Shown here: in pieces, positions 54,368 through 64,000 of the stretch
How positions within the stretch are numbered: position 1 is the first letter of the stretch
Layout: every line of letters starts with the position of its first letter
NCBI GenBank assembly: GCA_946902875.1
Contig: OX336340.1
Location: 20,289,566 to 20,353,565, forward strand
DNA length: 64,000 bases
Origin: Nematopogon swammerdamellus
Taxonomy: Eukaryota; Arthropoda; Insecta; Lepidoptera; Adelidae
Direction of reading: 5' to 3'
The notes under the pieces: model-generated
What the model saw: only the letters and a program-made list of their open reading frames with translations
Databases searched by the model: none
What the model was told of the DNA's origin: nothing
Position numbers and translations under genes: made by a program

Positions 54368-55226
54368 AACATTTTTTTTAAGTGAAAACTTCATTAGCGG
54401 CCTTGGGCACTTTTGACGTGATGACGTCACGTCTTATAAATTGATGAGCACCGGCTGCACGCACGAAAGCGTGTCACGTTCCATCTGAACCAGTGTGTGC
54501 AAGCGAGAGCGCGTAACAAGCGATAGAGAGGCACAATCGGTATAGTCAAAGTTACCATGGAAACTTCTTAAGAAGTAAAACTGTCAAGATCAGACAACAG
54601 AAGTTTATTGATGGCTAGTCACAAGATGATTAATCTTTCTACTGGAAATAGAAATTACTGATCTTTGCTCTATGTACTACGATTATTCCACGTCATCACG
54701 TAAAACTATCGTCCGTAAACCGACTTTACAGACAACCAATTTTTTTAGGGGGGTTAAAAATGTTAAACTCGCGACATCGCGACATCGCGACATCGCGAGT
54801 CATTATTATTTAAAATTTAACCTTAAGTCATTGCGTTAAGGGTTATTTTTGAAGTGAACACTTCTTTAGCGGCGCTTGGCATTTTATTCAAAATGAATGT
54901 AGGGTTCCGTAACAAATGCATGTCTGTCCGTTCTACTAAATTAACATTTAATTCAAAATGAATGTAGGGTTGCGTAACAAATGCATGTCTGTCTGATCTA
55001 CTAAATTTTACAATTTTCAACCAAGGTCCTCCGACGGTTATTTTATAATAAAAGTAGGGTTCCATAACACGTTTATGTCTGTCCATTCTACTAAGTTCTG
55101 CAAAATGAATGTAGGGTTCCGTAACAAATGCATGTCTGTCCGTTCTACTAAATTTAACATATTTTTTTTTTAAGCAATGTTACGGTGTTGTTTTCACTTC
55201 TGCCGACACTCCCAGAGTGCAACTGT
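54368..55226 (+). repeat. Repeat family J, copy 2, split by element K
   Basis: Starts tttttttaagtgaaaacttc, resumes after K with tttttttaggggggttaaaaa, and has a (tcgcgaca)3 run at 54770-54797. Four gtagggtt(c/g)cgt-type units follow (54899, 54964, 55054, 55111), then the close cttctgccgacactcccaga. Confidence 0.7.
54414..54739 (+). mobile_element. Element K, copy 2 (inside family J)
   Basis: Left end tgacgtgatgacgtcacgtc through gcgataga, gaggcacaat, right end cacgtaaaactatcgtccgt ... acagacaaccaa as in 24265-24582. The middle (about 54541-54695) is unrelated to copy 1. Confidence 0.65.
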
Positions 55227-55230
55227 GGCT

Positions 55231-55351
55231 TTTTTATGGAAACTGAGACGTTTGACTACATCATAGACAACATCCGTGATTCCGTGATGTCAGTCGTCCA
55301 TAATACTTTGGTGAACTAGGTACCATGTCAGTGCTTCCCTTTGGTCGTGTA
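55231..55351 (-). mobile_element. SINE family A, 3' part
   Basis: Reads tttttatggaaactgagacg, catccgtgattccgtgatgt (a small duplication) and ccatgtcagtgcttcccttt, then stops. Confidence 0.75.
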
Positions 55352-56329
55352 GTATGTAGTATGTAGCTTCCTCTATTCGTCTAATCTTCGACAACATTTC
55401 GGCCTCAATTTGTAATAAATTTGCTAAAGGTCTTCTGACTCATCGCTGTGCCCTCGCCCCCCCCCCCCCCCCTCTACCCTCTCTCGCCCCCTCCCCTGCT
55501 GGGAACACGCGTCATTAAACGACATTATATGACGATTTGATATTTGCAACCCCGAGTCGAGATAAAAGTCCCTAATGAGTTACATAGTACAAAGGGAGGC
55601 GATATGCGGGCTCGAATATGGATGATTGTGTGGTGGGTTTCCATCTATATTCTATGGATAAAAACGTATGAGTTTAAAAATTAAGTAGATATTATTTAGC
55701 CGAGAAATTTGGAGAGTGTTTTAAGAGCAATGGGGAGCACGCGGCTGCTGGCATGAACGAAATATTTTATTTGTAGGCATCTTTGTTTGTTTATTTAACT
55801 TAAATTTAGTTTTAGTTTAGATTAAAATCGTTACATTAGTTTATATTTTAAATTGATGATTCATGTAATTCTGTGTTTACGATCAAATAAAGAAGTAAGT
55901 ACCTATCTTATTTTGTAAATTTTTTTTTTAGAGTAGCTACTCGAAAGTTTTTTTTTAGGTTTCGTACTTCAATCATGTATACAATGAAGAAATCTAAAAA
56001 AAAATATCAGTATAGATAATTTACTGAACATTACAGGAGTACAATAACAGCAACTAGCAGCAACCAGTTTCAAAATTTCGCAAAAAAAAAGCTGCTTTTT
56101 TAAAACATTTAACAAAATTAAAAACAAATTTTAAAAGAGCTGTATTTGAAAGTTTTTTTATCAAGTGAATTTCTTATTTTCCAACAATAAAAGATAACAT
56201 ATTTCAGATGATTTTACTAAATAATCCGTTTTAGTAACTTCAGAAATTTTGCTGCAAAATTACAAAGAATATATGTATGTAATTTTGGGGCGCCTTAAAT
56301 ATCCTATTACTTTAAGTGAGCTAAACTTG
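55352..56329. other. No gene; poly-C at 55458
   Basis: C run of about 15-16 bases at 55458-55473, then AT-rich DNA without recognised features. Confidence 0.5.
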
Positions 56330-56462
56330 TACATATATATATAATTGGTTTCTCGGAAACGGCTCTAACGATTTGGATGAAATTTTGTATTTAGATAATG
56401 TTATATTTTTCAAGTTTATTTAGATTGGTGCAGACGCCGAGCGAAGCTCGGTCGCCCAGTTA
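56330..56462 (+). repeat. Repeat related to family I end
   Basis: Contains tggatgaaattttgtattta and ends gcgaagctcggtcgcccagt. This is the kind of ending common to lepidopteran dispersed repeats, but distinct from family I. Confidence 0.4.
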
Positions 56463-57359
56463 CTTACTTATAAAATAACTTAGGTATATATTTTACAAAT
56501 ATGTGAATTTCTATAGGTACCTAAGTACTTACAGATAGAAGAAAGTCTTAATATTTTATCAAAGCTACAAGTTCGGTCGACAGCTGTTGGGCCGCCCGCC
56601 AAGAAATAGTTTATTTTCTCAAACTCGCCTCGGCGGCGTCCGCACAACCGACTGTTTTCAGAAGTTTGTAAAGGGGTTCGCAAGAAAAACGCCACCTGAA
56701 TGCCCTGCCGACCAACTCGCACGAAGTCATGCTTACCCCGAACACTCTTTGAAAATGACCTCAAAGGGATAGAGTTTACTATTAGTTGTGAATGTGAAAC
56801 AATTGACATAGTACGTTCATGTTGCAATACTACACCTACACACACTGAAAAACAGAAAATTAAATAACAAATAATTTTCATCAAATTTGAATTCATGAAA
56901 CTAATAATTAGTTCTTACAAAAAAAAAATTATAATAATAACATACATATAAAATTCAAAAATATTTCCATACCTATTTGAAATTATAGGCTTTAGGCTAT
57001 AAATTAGTTAATTAATTTAAAATATATTAAGTATATACAGATAGAAAATATCCATCAACGTATCTGTTGGAAAGTTCACGAAGCAAGCATTCTTGAAATT
57101 CTTCAGCGATTGAAAAAAAAAACTTTTTCAGTTGAGAGAGTTTATTAAAAATCTTGAAAAGTTTAAGGAATTTGGGCAGTCAAAATGTATTGTGCATATA
57201 CCTAGCTGATTTCAAGACTTTGTTAAATGTATTGCGCTGAAGGAAAGAAATACATTTCTAGGAGCGGCTTAATTTTTTTCAAGAAGAAACGTGCGCAGAG
57301 CCCATATTAAAAATTATTGTATTGACAATTGATTTTTATTAGAATATTGATTCTAAAAA
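56463..57359. other. No recognisable gene
   Basis: A 138-codon minus-strand frame at 56480-56896 overlaps a plus-strand frame; neither resembles a known family. AT-rich afterwards. Confidence 0.45.
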
Positions 57360-57545
57360 CTACAAAAGACGACCGCACAGCATTGTCGGCTGTGTTCTCC
57401 TCACAGAACAGCGATCGGCGGCCGCCCTCACGGAACTTCCCCAGCCGCGAAATGTTTTTTGCTGTGTGGTTCTCCTCTAGTTCAGTACTCAAAGCCATCC
57501 AAAGTGAATTCTCCGGTATACCACCTTCTCGGGGATGATATTAAC
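57360..57545 (+). mobile_element. SINE family B, 3' fragment, diverged
   Basis: Shows gctgtgttctcctc, a roughly 80-bp GC-richer insert, ggttctcctctagttcagta, ctccggtataccaccttctc and ggggatgatatt, matching the B body. Confidence 0.5.
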
Positions 57546-57742
57546 TCTGTTCTTTTTTATTACAGAAGGCTTCTTTTATCACTAATGAAAATACAAAATA
57601 AAACTAAAACTGAAATAAGATTAAAAATACGCCTACAGGTTGAAAATGTCGTACACGATCGAGCTCGAACGACGACGCGACTTGTGAACGACGAAGTCGT
57701 AGCTTATCGAAGAACTCTTTGAAATTATTTTAAATATATAAT

Positions 57743-58083
57743 TATCAATACTTACTCATAATAAATCTGTAAGGGATGATGATGGAGTCAGTCACTAAGT
57801 TTTATGAGATACTGCATTTGTAGACTCTATGTATGAAACTAAAACTAAATTCATGATTTTTAGAAATCTTTTGTGTATGTATGCATGTTCCTCCATAGAT
57901 CTTAAACCGATCATCCGTATTCGATGAAATGTAGTACAAGCACATTTACCTATATGTGGCACAGAAAGGCTTAATAAAATTCAGTTCCATTCACGCTAAG
58001 ATGTGGCTCTCATATAAACCGATTGTGCCGCCTTTTTTAATGCGAATTTCACGCGAGCGAAGCTGCGGACAAAAGCTAATTTA
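57743..58083 (+). repeat. Repeat family I
   Basis: Starts aatacttactcataataaat, has ttaaaccgatcatccgtatt and gctaagatgtggctctcata, ends acgcgagcgaagctgcggac, aaaagcta. Confidence 0.75.
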
Positions 58084-58467
58084 TTAAATAATAAAAATGT
58101 TCATGTAAAAAGTACCTAACTATGTAAAGTATAAATTATGCCGTTTCTCGGGACTACACCACCGCTGCCGCCCTCCCCTTGCCTCGAGAGGAATTTCACT
58201 GCCTTTTGAAATGCAAAAGAACAATGAATGTTGTTTGCGTCGAGTGATGCATCGGCTCCCTTGAGTAATGCCTTGCGTACAGTACGTCGATATGTACCTA
58301 CTTACGTAGAGTATTATGTATGTATAGTTATACTTTATCCGAGTTGTTTAGGTAAAGTAGGAAATTGTAGTTTTTTAAGTAAGTATTTTTAGTCACCAAT
58401 AAGATACAATTCGCCCGTATTATTATTTATGGTGTTATACATACATACATACATACATATATAAAAT
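58084..58467. repeat. No gene; (ATAC)n microsatellite
   Basis: (ATAC)n at 58437-58460. Nothing else recognised. Confidence 0.6.
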
Positions 58468-58714
58468 ATTGTGCTGAAAGAATTCCGGTAAATTACAGCG
58501 CAACACCGACCACCACTTTTGGAAAAGTTTTAGGACGAGATAACTATCAAGCAGCAAGACTCGGTGGAAGTACCGTGCCAAGGTGAGAGGTGGCTATCTT
58601 TTCGTCCTTTAGCACGGCATCTCATCCTTATCCCTTAGTTGCATTTTACGACATGCACGAGGATAGGTGCAGTGGGGAAATGTTTCTTTTAAGTACCAGC
58701 CCCACACGGTACGA
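58468..58714 (-). mobile_element. Family C, near full length
   Basis: The inverted C body (gataactatcaagcagcaag, ggtgagaggtggctatcttt, tagcacggcatctcatcctt) and the head, ending ccagccccacacggtac. A short inverted echo of the head tip (taccgtgtggggct) follows at 58744. Confidence 0.75.
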
Positions 58715-59432
58715 GTACATATAAATACGATATTTATATATTATGTACCGTGTGGGGCTAGGATAGGAAATACAAATTTGTATAGTTTTTTTTTTTCAGT
58801 TTCTTCTTTCATCAGTATGGAGATTTCGTTCAATTTCAAGAGCATCTCACTGCCAAACGAGGCAGTAAACCTAAACCATTAAAGTGAAAGCTTAAAAAAA
58901 TGTAATCTCATCCGAGAGTCTCTGCAAGCTCCCAAATACTCCGCCAGCCTGATTACATTGACTAAATCGATCGATTACTTTTTCCCCGTTTTAATCCCAG
59001 CGGAAAGGCGCAGGCTGTAATGTCGAGCGCTCGCCAGAACTGGAGTACTATTCACTGGCAGGAAAATCCATAATCGAATAAATACGATATATCTCATAAT
59101 TGGAGTAGCCGTGTCCTACACTGGCAGCCGTGGACAGGAATACGGAGAACGACGATGTTTCCACAACCCTGTTGTGTAGTGTCCTGGTGGAAATTATAAG
59201 TCCATTCTTACTTTAACATTTATTCGTAACTAGCATTTGACCGCGGCTTCGCTTGTGGTAGACTCGGTTTAATAGCTAATATGATTTAAACGCAAATATA
59301 ATATTAAACGATCGCGTCTTTTATATTAATTATTTCTGTTTCTCCCGTCCATACTATAACTTATTTGATACTGCTCAGCCCTAAGACTATTCAGCGTGAT
59401 GGTACGAGTAAATAAGCCTTGTATAAAGCCTA
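58715..59432. other. No gene; short shared motif and family I tip
   Basis: caggctgtaatgtcgagcgc, tcgccagaactgg (59010) recurs at 59888 with three differences. aactagcatttgaccgcggc, ttcgcttgtgg (59229-59262) is an inverted tip of family I. Nothing else. Confidence 0.45.
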
Positions 59433-59612
59433 TAGTGAGTCGTGCAGCAGGTGGGTTCTTCGTGCCTTACTTGCTGCTTGATAGTTGTCTTGTCCGTATA
59501 CTGTGCTAAACGTGGTGGTCGGTGTTGTGCTGTAATTTACAAGAGTCCCTATACCACAACACCGATTACTCTGTTTACCCTGATTTTCGGGATACAGCGT
59601 GTATCTACGACT
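59433..59612 (+). mobile_element. Family C, 3' part
   Basis: From gtgagtcgtgcagcaggtgg through the hairpin (tcggtgttgtgctg / ccacaacaccga) to gggatacagcgtgt. Confidence 0.75.
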
Positions 59613-59980
59613 AGCCCTCACGGAGAATTAGACAGCTTAGAATAAAATTAAAATTTATTGCATGCAAATACGACGTATGTACAGAAAACAAAACAAGACA
59701 GTAATCAAGAAACAAATAACAGAGGCCAAAGACTAAATGTGAACGAGAAATCGACTTTTATTCTCGATATAAATGTTGCTAAGAAATTGCATTACATCGA
59801 GCTCGAGCGCCGCCGCCAGCTGCACCGACGCACTTTCCCATGCGTACCTACTCGATTCTCGAATCCGCTGCTAGTGGATTGACCTCCAGGCTGTAATGTG
59901 GAGCTCTCGCCGGAACTGATCGCTGTGGCGGTAAACTGCGGGTACCTACTCTCCGGCGGCGTGTGAGCGAACAAGACTAT
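59613..59980. other. No recognisable gene
   Basis: Short frames on both strands; no resemblance to known families. Confidence 0.5.
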
Positions 59981-60480
59981 CCACTTTAGCCAAAATAGCT
60001 ATCCCTAATACAAACAGCGATTGACACGGAATGCCTTCCACCAGCCACTCGTGAGTTTTTCGACATGATTAGCTCTGAGTGACATTTTGGGGGAAACTGC
60101 GCTTGCATAATTTTACTATTTTGTGCTCGTAACAAGGGCCGTAATGAGAAAATAATTGGGATAATTCAATATATTTTCTAAGCAAATAAACGATACAAAG
60201 GTAGTGCAAATCCTCAAAAACTTTAGCCAAAATCCACTTTAGCCAAAATCCACTTTAGCCAAAATAGCTATGCCTAATACAAACAGCGATTGACACGGAA
60301 TACCTTCCACCAGCCACTCGTGAGTTTTTCGACATGATTAGCTCTGAGTGACATTTTGGGGGAAACTGCACTTGCATAATGCTCGTAACAAGGGCCGTAA
60401 TGAGGAAATAATTGGGATAATTCAATATATTTTCTAAGCAAATAAAGAATAGAAAGGTAGTGCAAAACCTCGAAAATAAT
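59981..60480. repeat. Tandem duplication, period 269 bp
   Basis: Unit 1 starts at 59981 (ccactttagccaaaatagct) and unit 2 at 60250 with the same bases. Unit 2 lacks about 15 bp (ttttactattttgt) of unit 1. At the junction ccactttagccaaaat is repeated in short tandem. The two units differ by a few substitutions. Confidence 0.9.
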
Positions 60481-60605
60481 CTCCCACATAAGATAGGTAG
60501 GTAGGTACTCGCATGTTGTAAAGTATGTAATGTAAGTGATAAATGTGAAGCTTATGCGTTTCTTAGATTTAATCTATACAGATAAAATAATTTAACAAAT
60601 AAACT

Positions 60606-60797
60606 TTTTTTATTGAAAGCACGACAGCCACGAAGGTGTCCAACGGCACCCATGGATATTTGGTGGTATGTGGGGGTTTGGCATACCATGCCGGCCTGAC
60701 AGGTGCCCATTCACGCCCCTCTTGAAGGACCCGAGACTGTAGGTGGGGGTAAATTTATGGGCAGGGTTAGCGTTCCATAGTTTACCGGTTCTGTAGA
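60606..60797 (-). mobile_element. LINE 3' end, family E
   Basis: Reads tttttttattgaaagcacga, gtgtccaacggcacccatgg, gcccattcacgcccctcttg, gcgttccatagtttaccggt. Confidence 0.75.
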
Positions 60798-61169
60798 GGA
60801 AGAGGAAATTAAGGCTAAAACAGAGTATAAGGAAAAAAAAGCCACACCAAATTATATATACTGTACTTACATATATAAATTACATACATACATACATGTA
60901 TCCATTAAAATAAAAATTTGCACCACTCTATGTATGTTGTGTTTCATGGTATCGTTATGTACCGTTATATAATTTGTTCTTTCTCGCCCTGCTAATAAAA
61001 TGAACGGATATAAAAAATATATATTCTGGCTTGTCCAAGTGCAATGAATGTGCTGCTAACACAGATATTGCCAACTGGATCATTAAATAAACTAAAACTG
61101 AATAGATTTTTCGAGTTGTTGGTTTGAGCTCCCATTAACATTTTGCCAGTAATGTTCACACATTGAAAG
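60798..61169. other. No recognisable feature
   Basis: AT-rich; a (CATA)n-like spot near 60885-60900. Confidence 0.5.
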
Positions 61170-61296
61170 ATCCAGCTATGAAAGAAAATTTTGTTTTTCA
61201 AAGGATAATATTATAAAGTTTGATTCACATCAACCTTTATAAACAAAATTATCTTGAAAAACCTTTGAAAAACAAAATTTTCTTTCTTAGCTGGAT
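61170..61296. repeat. Inverted repeat, 35-bp arms
   Basis: The left arm 61170-61204 (atccagctatgaaagaaaat...) and right arm 61262-61296 are reverse complements with a single mismatch, around a 57-bp spacer. No coding sequence. Confidence 0.9.
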
Positions 61297-61513
61297 AGAC
61301 AAGTGTGTACGTACCTGTTTATATATATTTTTATATTATATTTGATATATTTAGTAATTTATTTGTATTAACATAAGTATGATTTTTATTTAACTAGCAC
61401 ATACTTGCATGAATTATTATTAATCAGTCTTCTTGCTATTAATTTATTTTAACTTAAATTCTTACGATCTACTCTTTCGCTAGTTTCCACTTTATTAATC
61501 CAATCTCAACCAT
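61297..61513. other. AT-rich DNA
   Basis: Nothing recognised. Confidence 0.5.
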
Positions 61514-61590
61514 TTAAAGGTTGACTGTAAGAAATCTCCTTGATGAATGTAAATGTTTATTGAAGCAATAAAGCATTTACTATCTATAGA
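61514..61590 (+). mobile_element. LINE 3' UTR stub (family L)
   Basis: Reads aaaggttgactgtaagaaat, aatgtttattgaagcaataa, agcatttactatctata. Same as 13541-13690 in inverse orientation. Confidence 0.6.
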
Positions 61591-62184
61591 ATATTGTCAC
61601 ATGCTATATGTGCATATTTACTTGTATATTTTCCTATTCGTAGAAATTAGAAAACAGAAACAATTTAGCAGGTAGACAATAAAGAGCTTTGTGGGTTCGT
61701 CGACACTATTTAGTGCCCGACGACACGACATAAACGCATGTTTCGTGAAGCAGGTGACACCACGCTTGCTTTCTCTACGTAAGCTGAAAATATGCAACGT
61801 GTACAGAGAAAACATGCATCATAAGAAGTGAAAATCATATTAAACTTAAACGTTTATCAATGTCATGTTGTTGGATGAATTTGTGTCAAGTTAGACAAGT
61901 TAGCGTCTGACCCCACTGAATCAGTCACACATATCGGGTAAAAAAAGTATTTTGTTTTAAACGTACTTCGAAATACTTCGAATTGTAATTCGGAGGATTT
62001 CCACCCAAATCGCCTTCCTGTGAATAAAAATAAAAAGAAAGAAAAAATAAAAATAATTTATTTAGAAAAATTACTATGGCAATTTTACATATAGCCATCT
62101 ATGTCTCCTGCTCTAGCTAGAGAATCACTGTCTTGCAGGCAGACTTTTTATTTAGCCAATCATTTCCCCACCTTATTTTTAGGG
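61591..62184. other. No recognisable feature
   Basis: Short frames only; no repeat assigned. Confidence 0.5.
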
Positions 62185-62285
62185 TCCAGTACCTCAAAAG
62201 GCGAAAAAACTAAACCTTATAGGATCGCTCTTGCATCTCCGTCCATCTGTCTGTCCGTCTGTCATTCTTTATTTTTTATTAAGAC
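62185..62285 (-). repeat. Repeat family H end, inverted
   Basis: Reads tagggtccagtacctcaaaa, ctaaaccttataggatcgct, ccgtccatctgtctgtccgt, the inverted close of family H. Confidence 0.5.
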
Positions 62286-62857
62286 AAAACAGCAAGGAAG
62301 TCTTCAGTAGCGTCGTAATGTGCGACTTATGCCTGTTTTTTTTATTGAAAATTGCAGTACTTTTTATTAGCAAATTATGTTAACATATTATGTTTTATCT
62401 CAAATTACACGTACACCTACATTCTTCACACGTGCATACGTCCCAGTGGCCGTCTAGTCCGGCGACATGCCTGAAGAGCGGCACTTGCAGTGTTTTTCAG
62501 CGCTCCTCGTCGCGGGCTGGCGGAGGGCACTCAGGGCGCGGCTTAGACAAGTGTTCACAACAGAGGTGCCTTGATGATGTAGCGTACTTGCGGTCTGTTA
62601 TGTACGATTTGAATTTATTTTGGTATAGATATTGAGGTATTTTCTTAATGAGTTTTGTATACAGGCTGTTTCAGGAGGAGCCTTGAGAAACTTCATGAAT
62701 AGAAAGTACTCATTATTAGAAGAAAAAAAACCTTATCACTCAAATCGAAATTCCGTATTTTTTTTTTTCATACAAAAATTGGAAATTTTAATTAAAACTC
62801 GATGGACAGTGAGCCTGGGAAGATTTGGCAAAAGTGCCGTTTAGGTCCAGTCTCCTT
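62286..62857. other. No recognisable gene
   Basis: A GC-rich spot at 62490-62560. No gene seen. Confidence 0.5.
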
Positions 62858-63240
62858 TTTAACCGACTTCCAAAAAAGGAGGAGGTTCTCAATTCGTCTG
62901 TATGTTTTTTTTTTTTTTTATTTTTTTTTTTATTTTTTTTATTTTTTTGTATGTTTGTAACACGATTTCTCCGTCAATTGAGGGCCGATTTAGAAAATTC
63001 TTTTTTTGTTAGTTAGGTCATACTTCCGAGGTGGTCCCATTTCAATTTTATCGAAATTGGTTCAGTGGTTTTCGAAAAATCAGCATAATACTATGGTGTG
63101 TGGTTACCTTCAGCAAAACTTGTGATGTGGTCGTTTTCGGCAATTTTCAGTTTGATAAATTAGTATGGTGTGTGGTTACCTTCAGCAAAACATTAGTGAT
63201 GTGGACTTATTCAGCAATTTGCAGTCTGACACATATGGCG
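62858..63240 (+). repeat. Family J-like start with T-rich tract and 72-bp tandem repeat
   Basis: Opens aaccgacttccaaaaaagga, ggaggttctcaattcgtctg, then T-rich DNA to 62948, ccgtcaattgagggccgatt and a two-unit tandem repeat (atggtgtgtggttaccttca at 63093 and 63165). The opening is a very common lepidopteran repeat start; its link to family J is through the copy at 63690. Confidence 0.55.
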
Positions 63241-63689
63241 AATAATTCTGTACCACTTCAATCGATTTCGATTATTCGATTTCGATTATTCTTTTTTATG
63301 TAATATTACTAAAAAGAATGAAATAAAAATTGTTTTAAAAAATATTAAACCGATTTCCAAAAAAAACAAAAAAAAAAAAACTAAAAAGTATTAAATACCT
63401 AATATTTTGAAATTTTCTCTGTCCTGTTGAAATACATGAATCGATATACTAGTGATACATATTCGGACCCTTGTTTCATGAATATTCTAAATTTGAAATT
63501 TTTTTATCTTTTCCGACCGGCGTTTAATTTATTATGGTACCTGGCCAGTACCTACTGTACCGAGTACCATCGAGCTGGTTTGATGATGGAGACAGAAGGT
63601 GGCCATAGGAACTCCTAAACTACACATGATAAACCCATCGTGTTTGGGCTCGTTGCATTTGTCTTCACGAGAAATTTACTTTAGACCTA
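63241..63689. other. AT-rich DNA
   Basis: Poly-A and poly-T tracts, no gene seen. Confidence 0.5.
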
Positions 63690-64000
63690 AAAGATTCTCA
63701 ATTCGACGGTATGTTTTCTTTTTTTGGATGTTTGTTACGCGATTACTCCGTCAATTGTGGGCCGATTTTGAAAATTCTTTTTTTTTTTATTTGAAAGGGG
63801 ATAACCCTGAGGTTTTTGAAGTGAAAACTTCTTTAGCGGCTCTTGGCACTTTTTTAGGTGGGTAAAAATGTATAACTCGCGACATCGCGTCAGCGTCATT
63901 TTTAAAATGAAACCTTAAGTCATTGCGTTAAGGGTTAAGTTAGAGTGGCACGGGATCTGCCGGCACTCCCGGAGTGCAACTGTTAAGTAGGGTTCCGTAA
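63690..64000 (+). repeat. Repeat family J, copy 3 (runs off right edge)
   Basis: Has gattctcaattcgacggtat, ccgtcaattgtgggccgatt, then ttttgaagtgaaaacttctt, ggcacttttttaggtgggta, ctgccggcactcccggagtg and gtagggttccgtaa at the edge. It joins the cgacttcc-type opening to the J body and shows an empty site for element K at about 63848. Confidence 0.65.

Noticed and set aside
56480..56896. 138-codon minus-strand frame
   Set aside because: Low-complexity ends, no known motif, and a competing plus-strand frame; nothing supports coding.
62858..62948. Telomeric or subtelomeric sequence
   Set aside because: T-rich tract only; no (TTAGG)n repeats typical of insect telomeres anywhere in the window.

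Overview
The window looks like repeat-dense, gene-poor nuclear DNA of a moth or butterfly (Lepidoptera). The evidence is the mix of elements: SINE families with tRNA-like or 5S-rRNA-like heads sharing a central domain (from memory, resembling the HaSE1/2/3 families of Helicoverpa), non-LTR retrotransposons of the Jockey/CR1 kind, a mariner remnant, and repeats ending in motifs widespread in lepidopteran genomes. I find no convincing host protein gene, no intact tRNA or rRNA gene, no CRISPR array and no bacterial or viral gene. The species cannot be told from the sequence.

Layout. 1-9 kb: a LINE C-terminus at the left edge, a TTAA-flanked MITE-like element, a 5'-truncated LINE (3.7-4.8 kb) and a nest of SINE and LINE tails (4.8-7.1 kb). 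9.0-10.6 kb: a hAT-type element with 13-bp terminal inverted repeats and a perfect 8-bp target duplication. 10.6-15 kb: a SINE-like repeat, a GC-rich foldback element and tRNA-headed SINEs. 16.7-22.8 kb: a dense SINE cluster, including hybrids with a foreign head. 24-25.8 kb: nested repeats. 26.6-27.2 kb: an internally deleted mariner. 29.0-30.7 kb: pieces of an unusual reverse transcriptase family in scrambled order. 30.7-44.8 kb: scattered SINEs and short-tandem-rich repeats. 44.8-48.3 kb: a nearly intact endonuclease/reverse-transcriptase LINE on the minus strand with one visible frameshift. 49.8-52.9 kb: a decayed LINE interrupted by a perfect 55-bp-arm palindrome. 54-64 kb: repeats, a 269-bp tandem duplication and inverted repeats.

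How the parts work together. The LINEs supply (or once supplied) the endonuclease and reverse transcriptase; the SINEs carry pol III-type heads and borrow LINE-type tails. The most interesting signal is modularity: one head of about 80 bp is joined to three unrelated bodies, and one SINE body is joined to at least two different heads. One such hybrid carries a 14-bp target-site duplication, so it moved as a unit. A second candidate system is a roughly 320-bp element present twice, with conserved ends but unrelated middles, each copy inside a repeat whose empty site also appears in this window.

Repeat family letters (A, B, C, D, E, F, H, I, J, K, L, M, N) are local labels defined in the feature entries. 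Boundaries were read by eye and may be off by a few bases.
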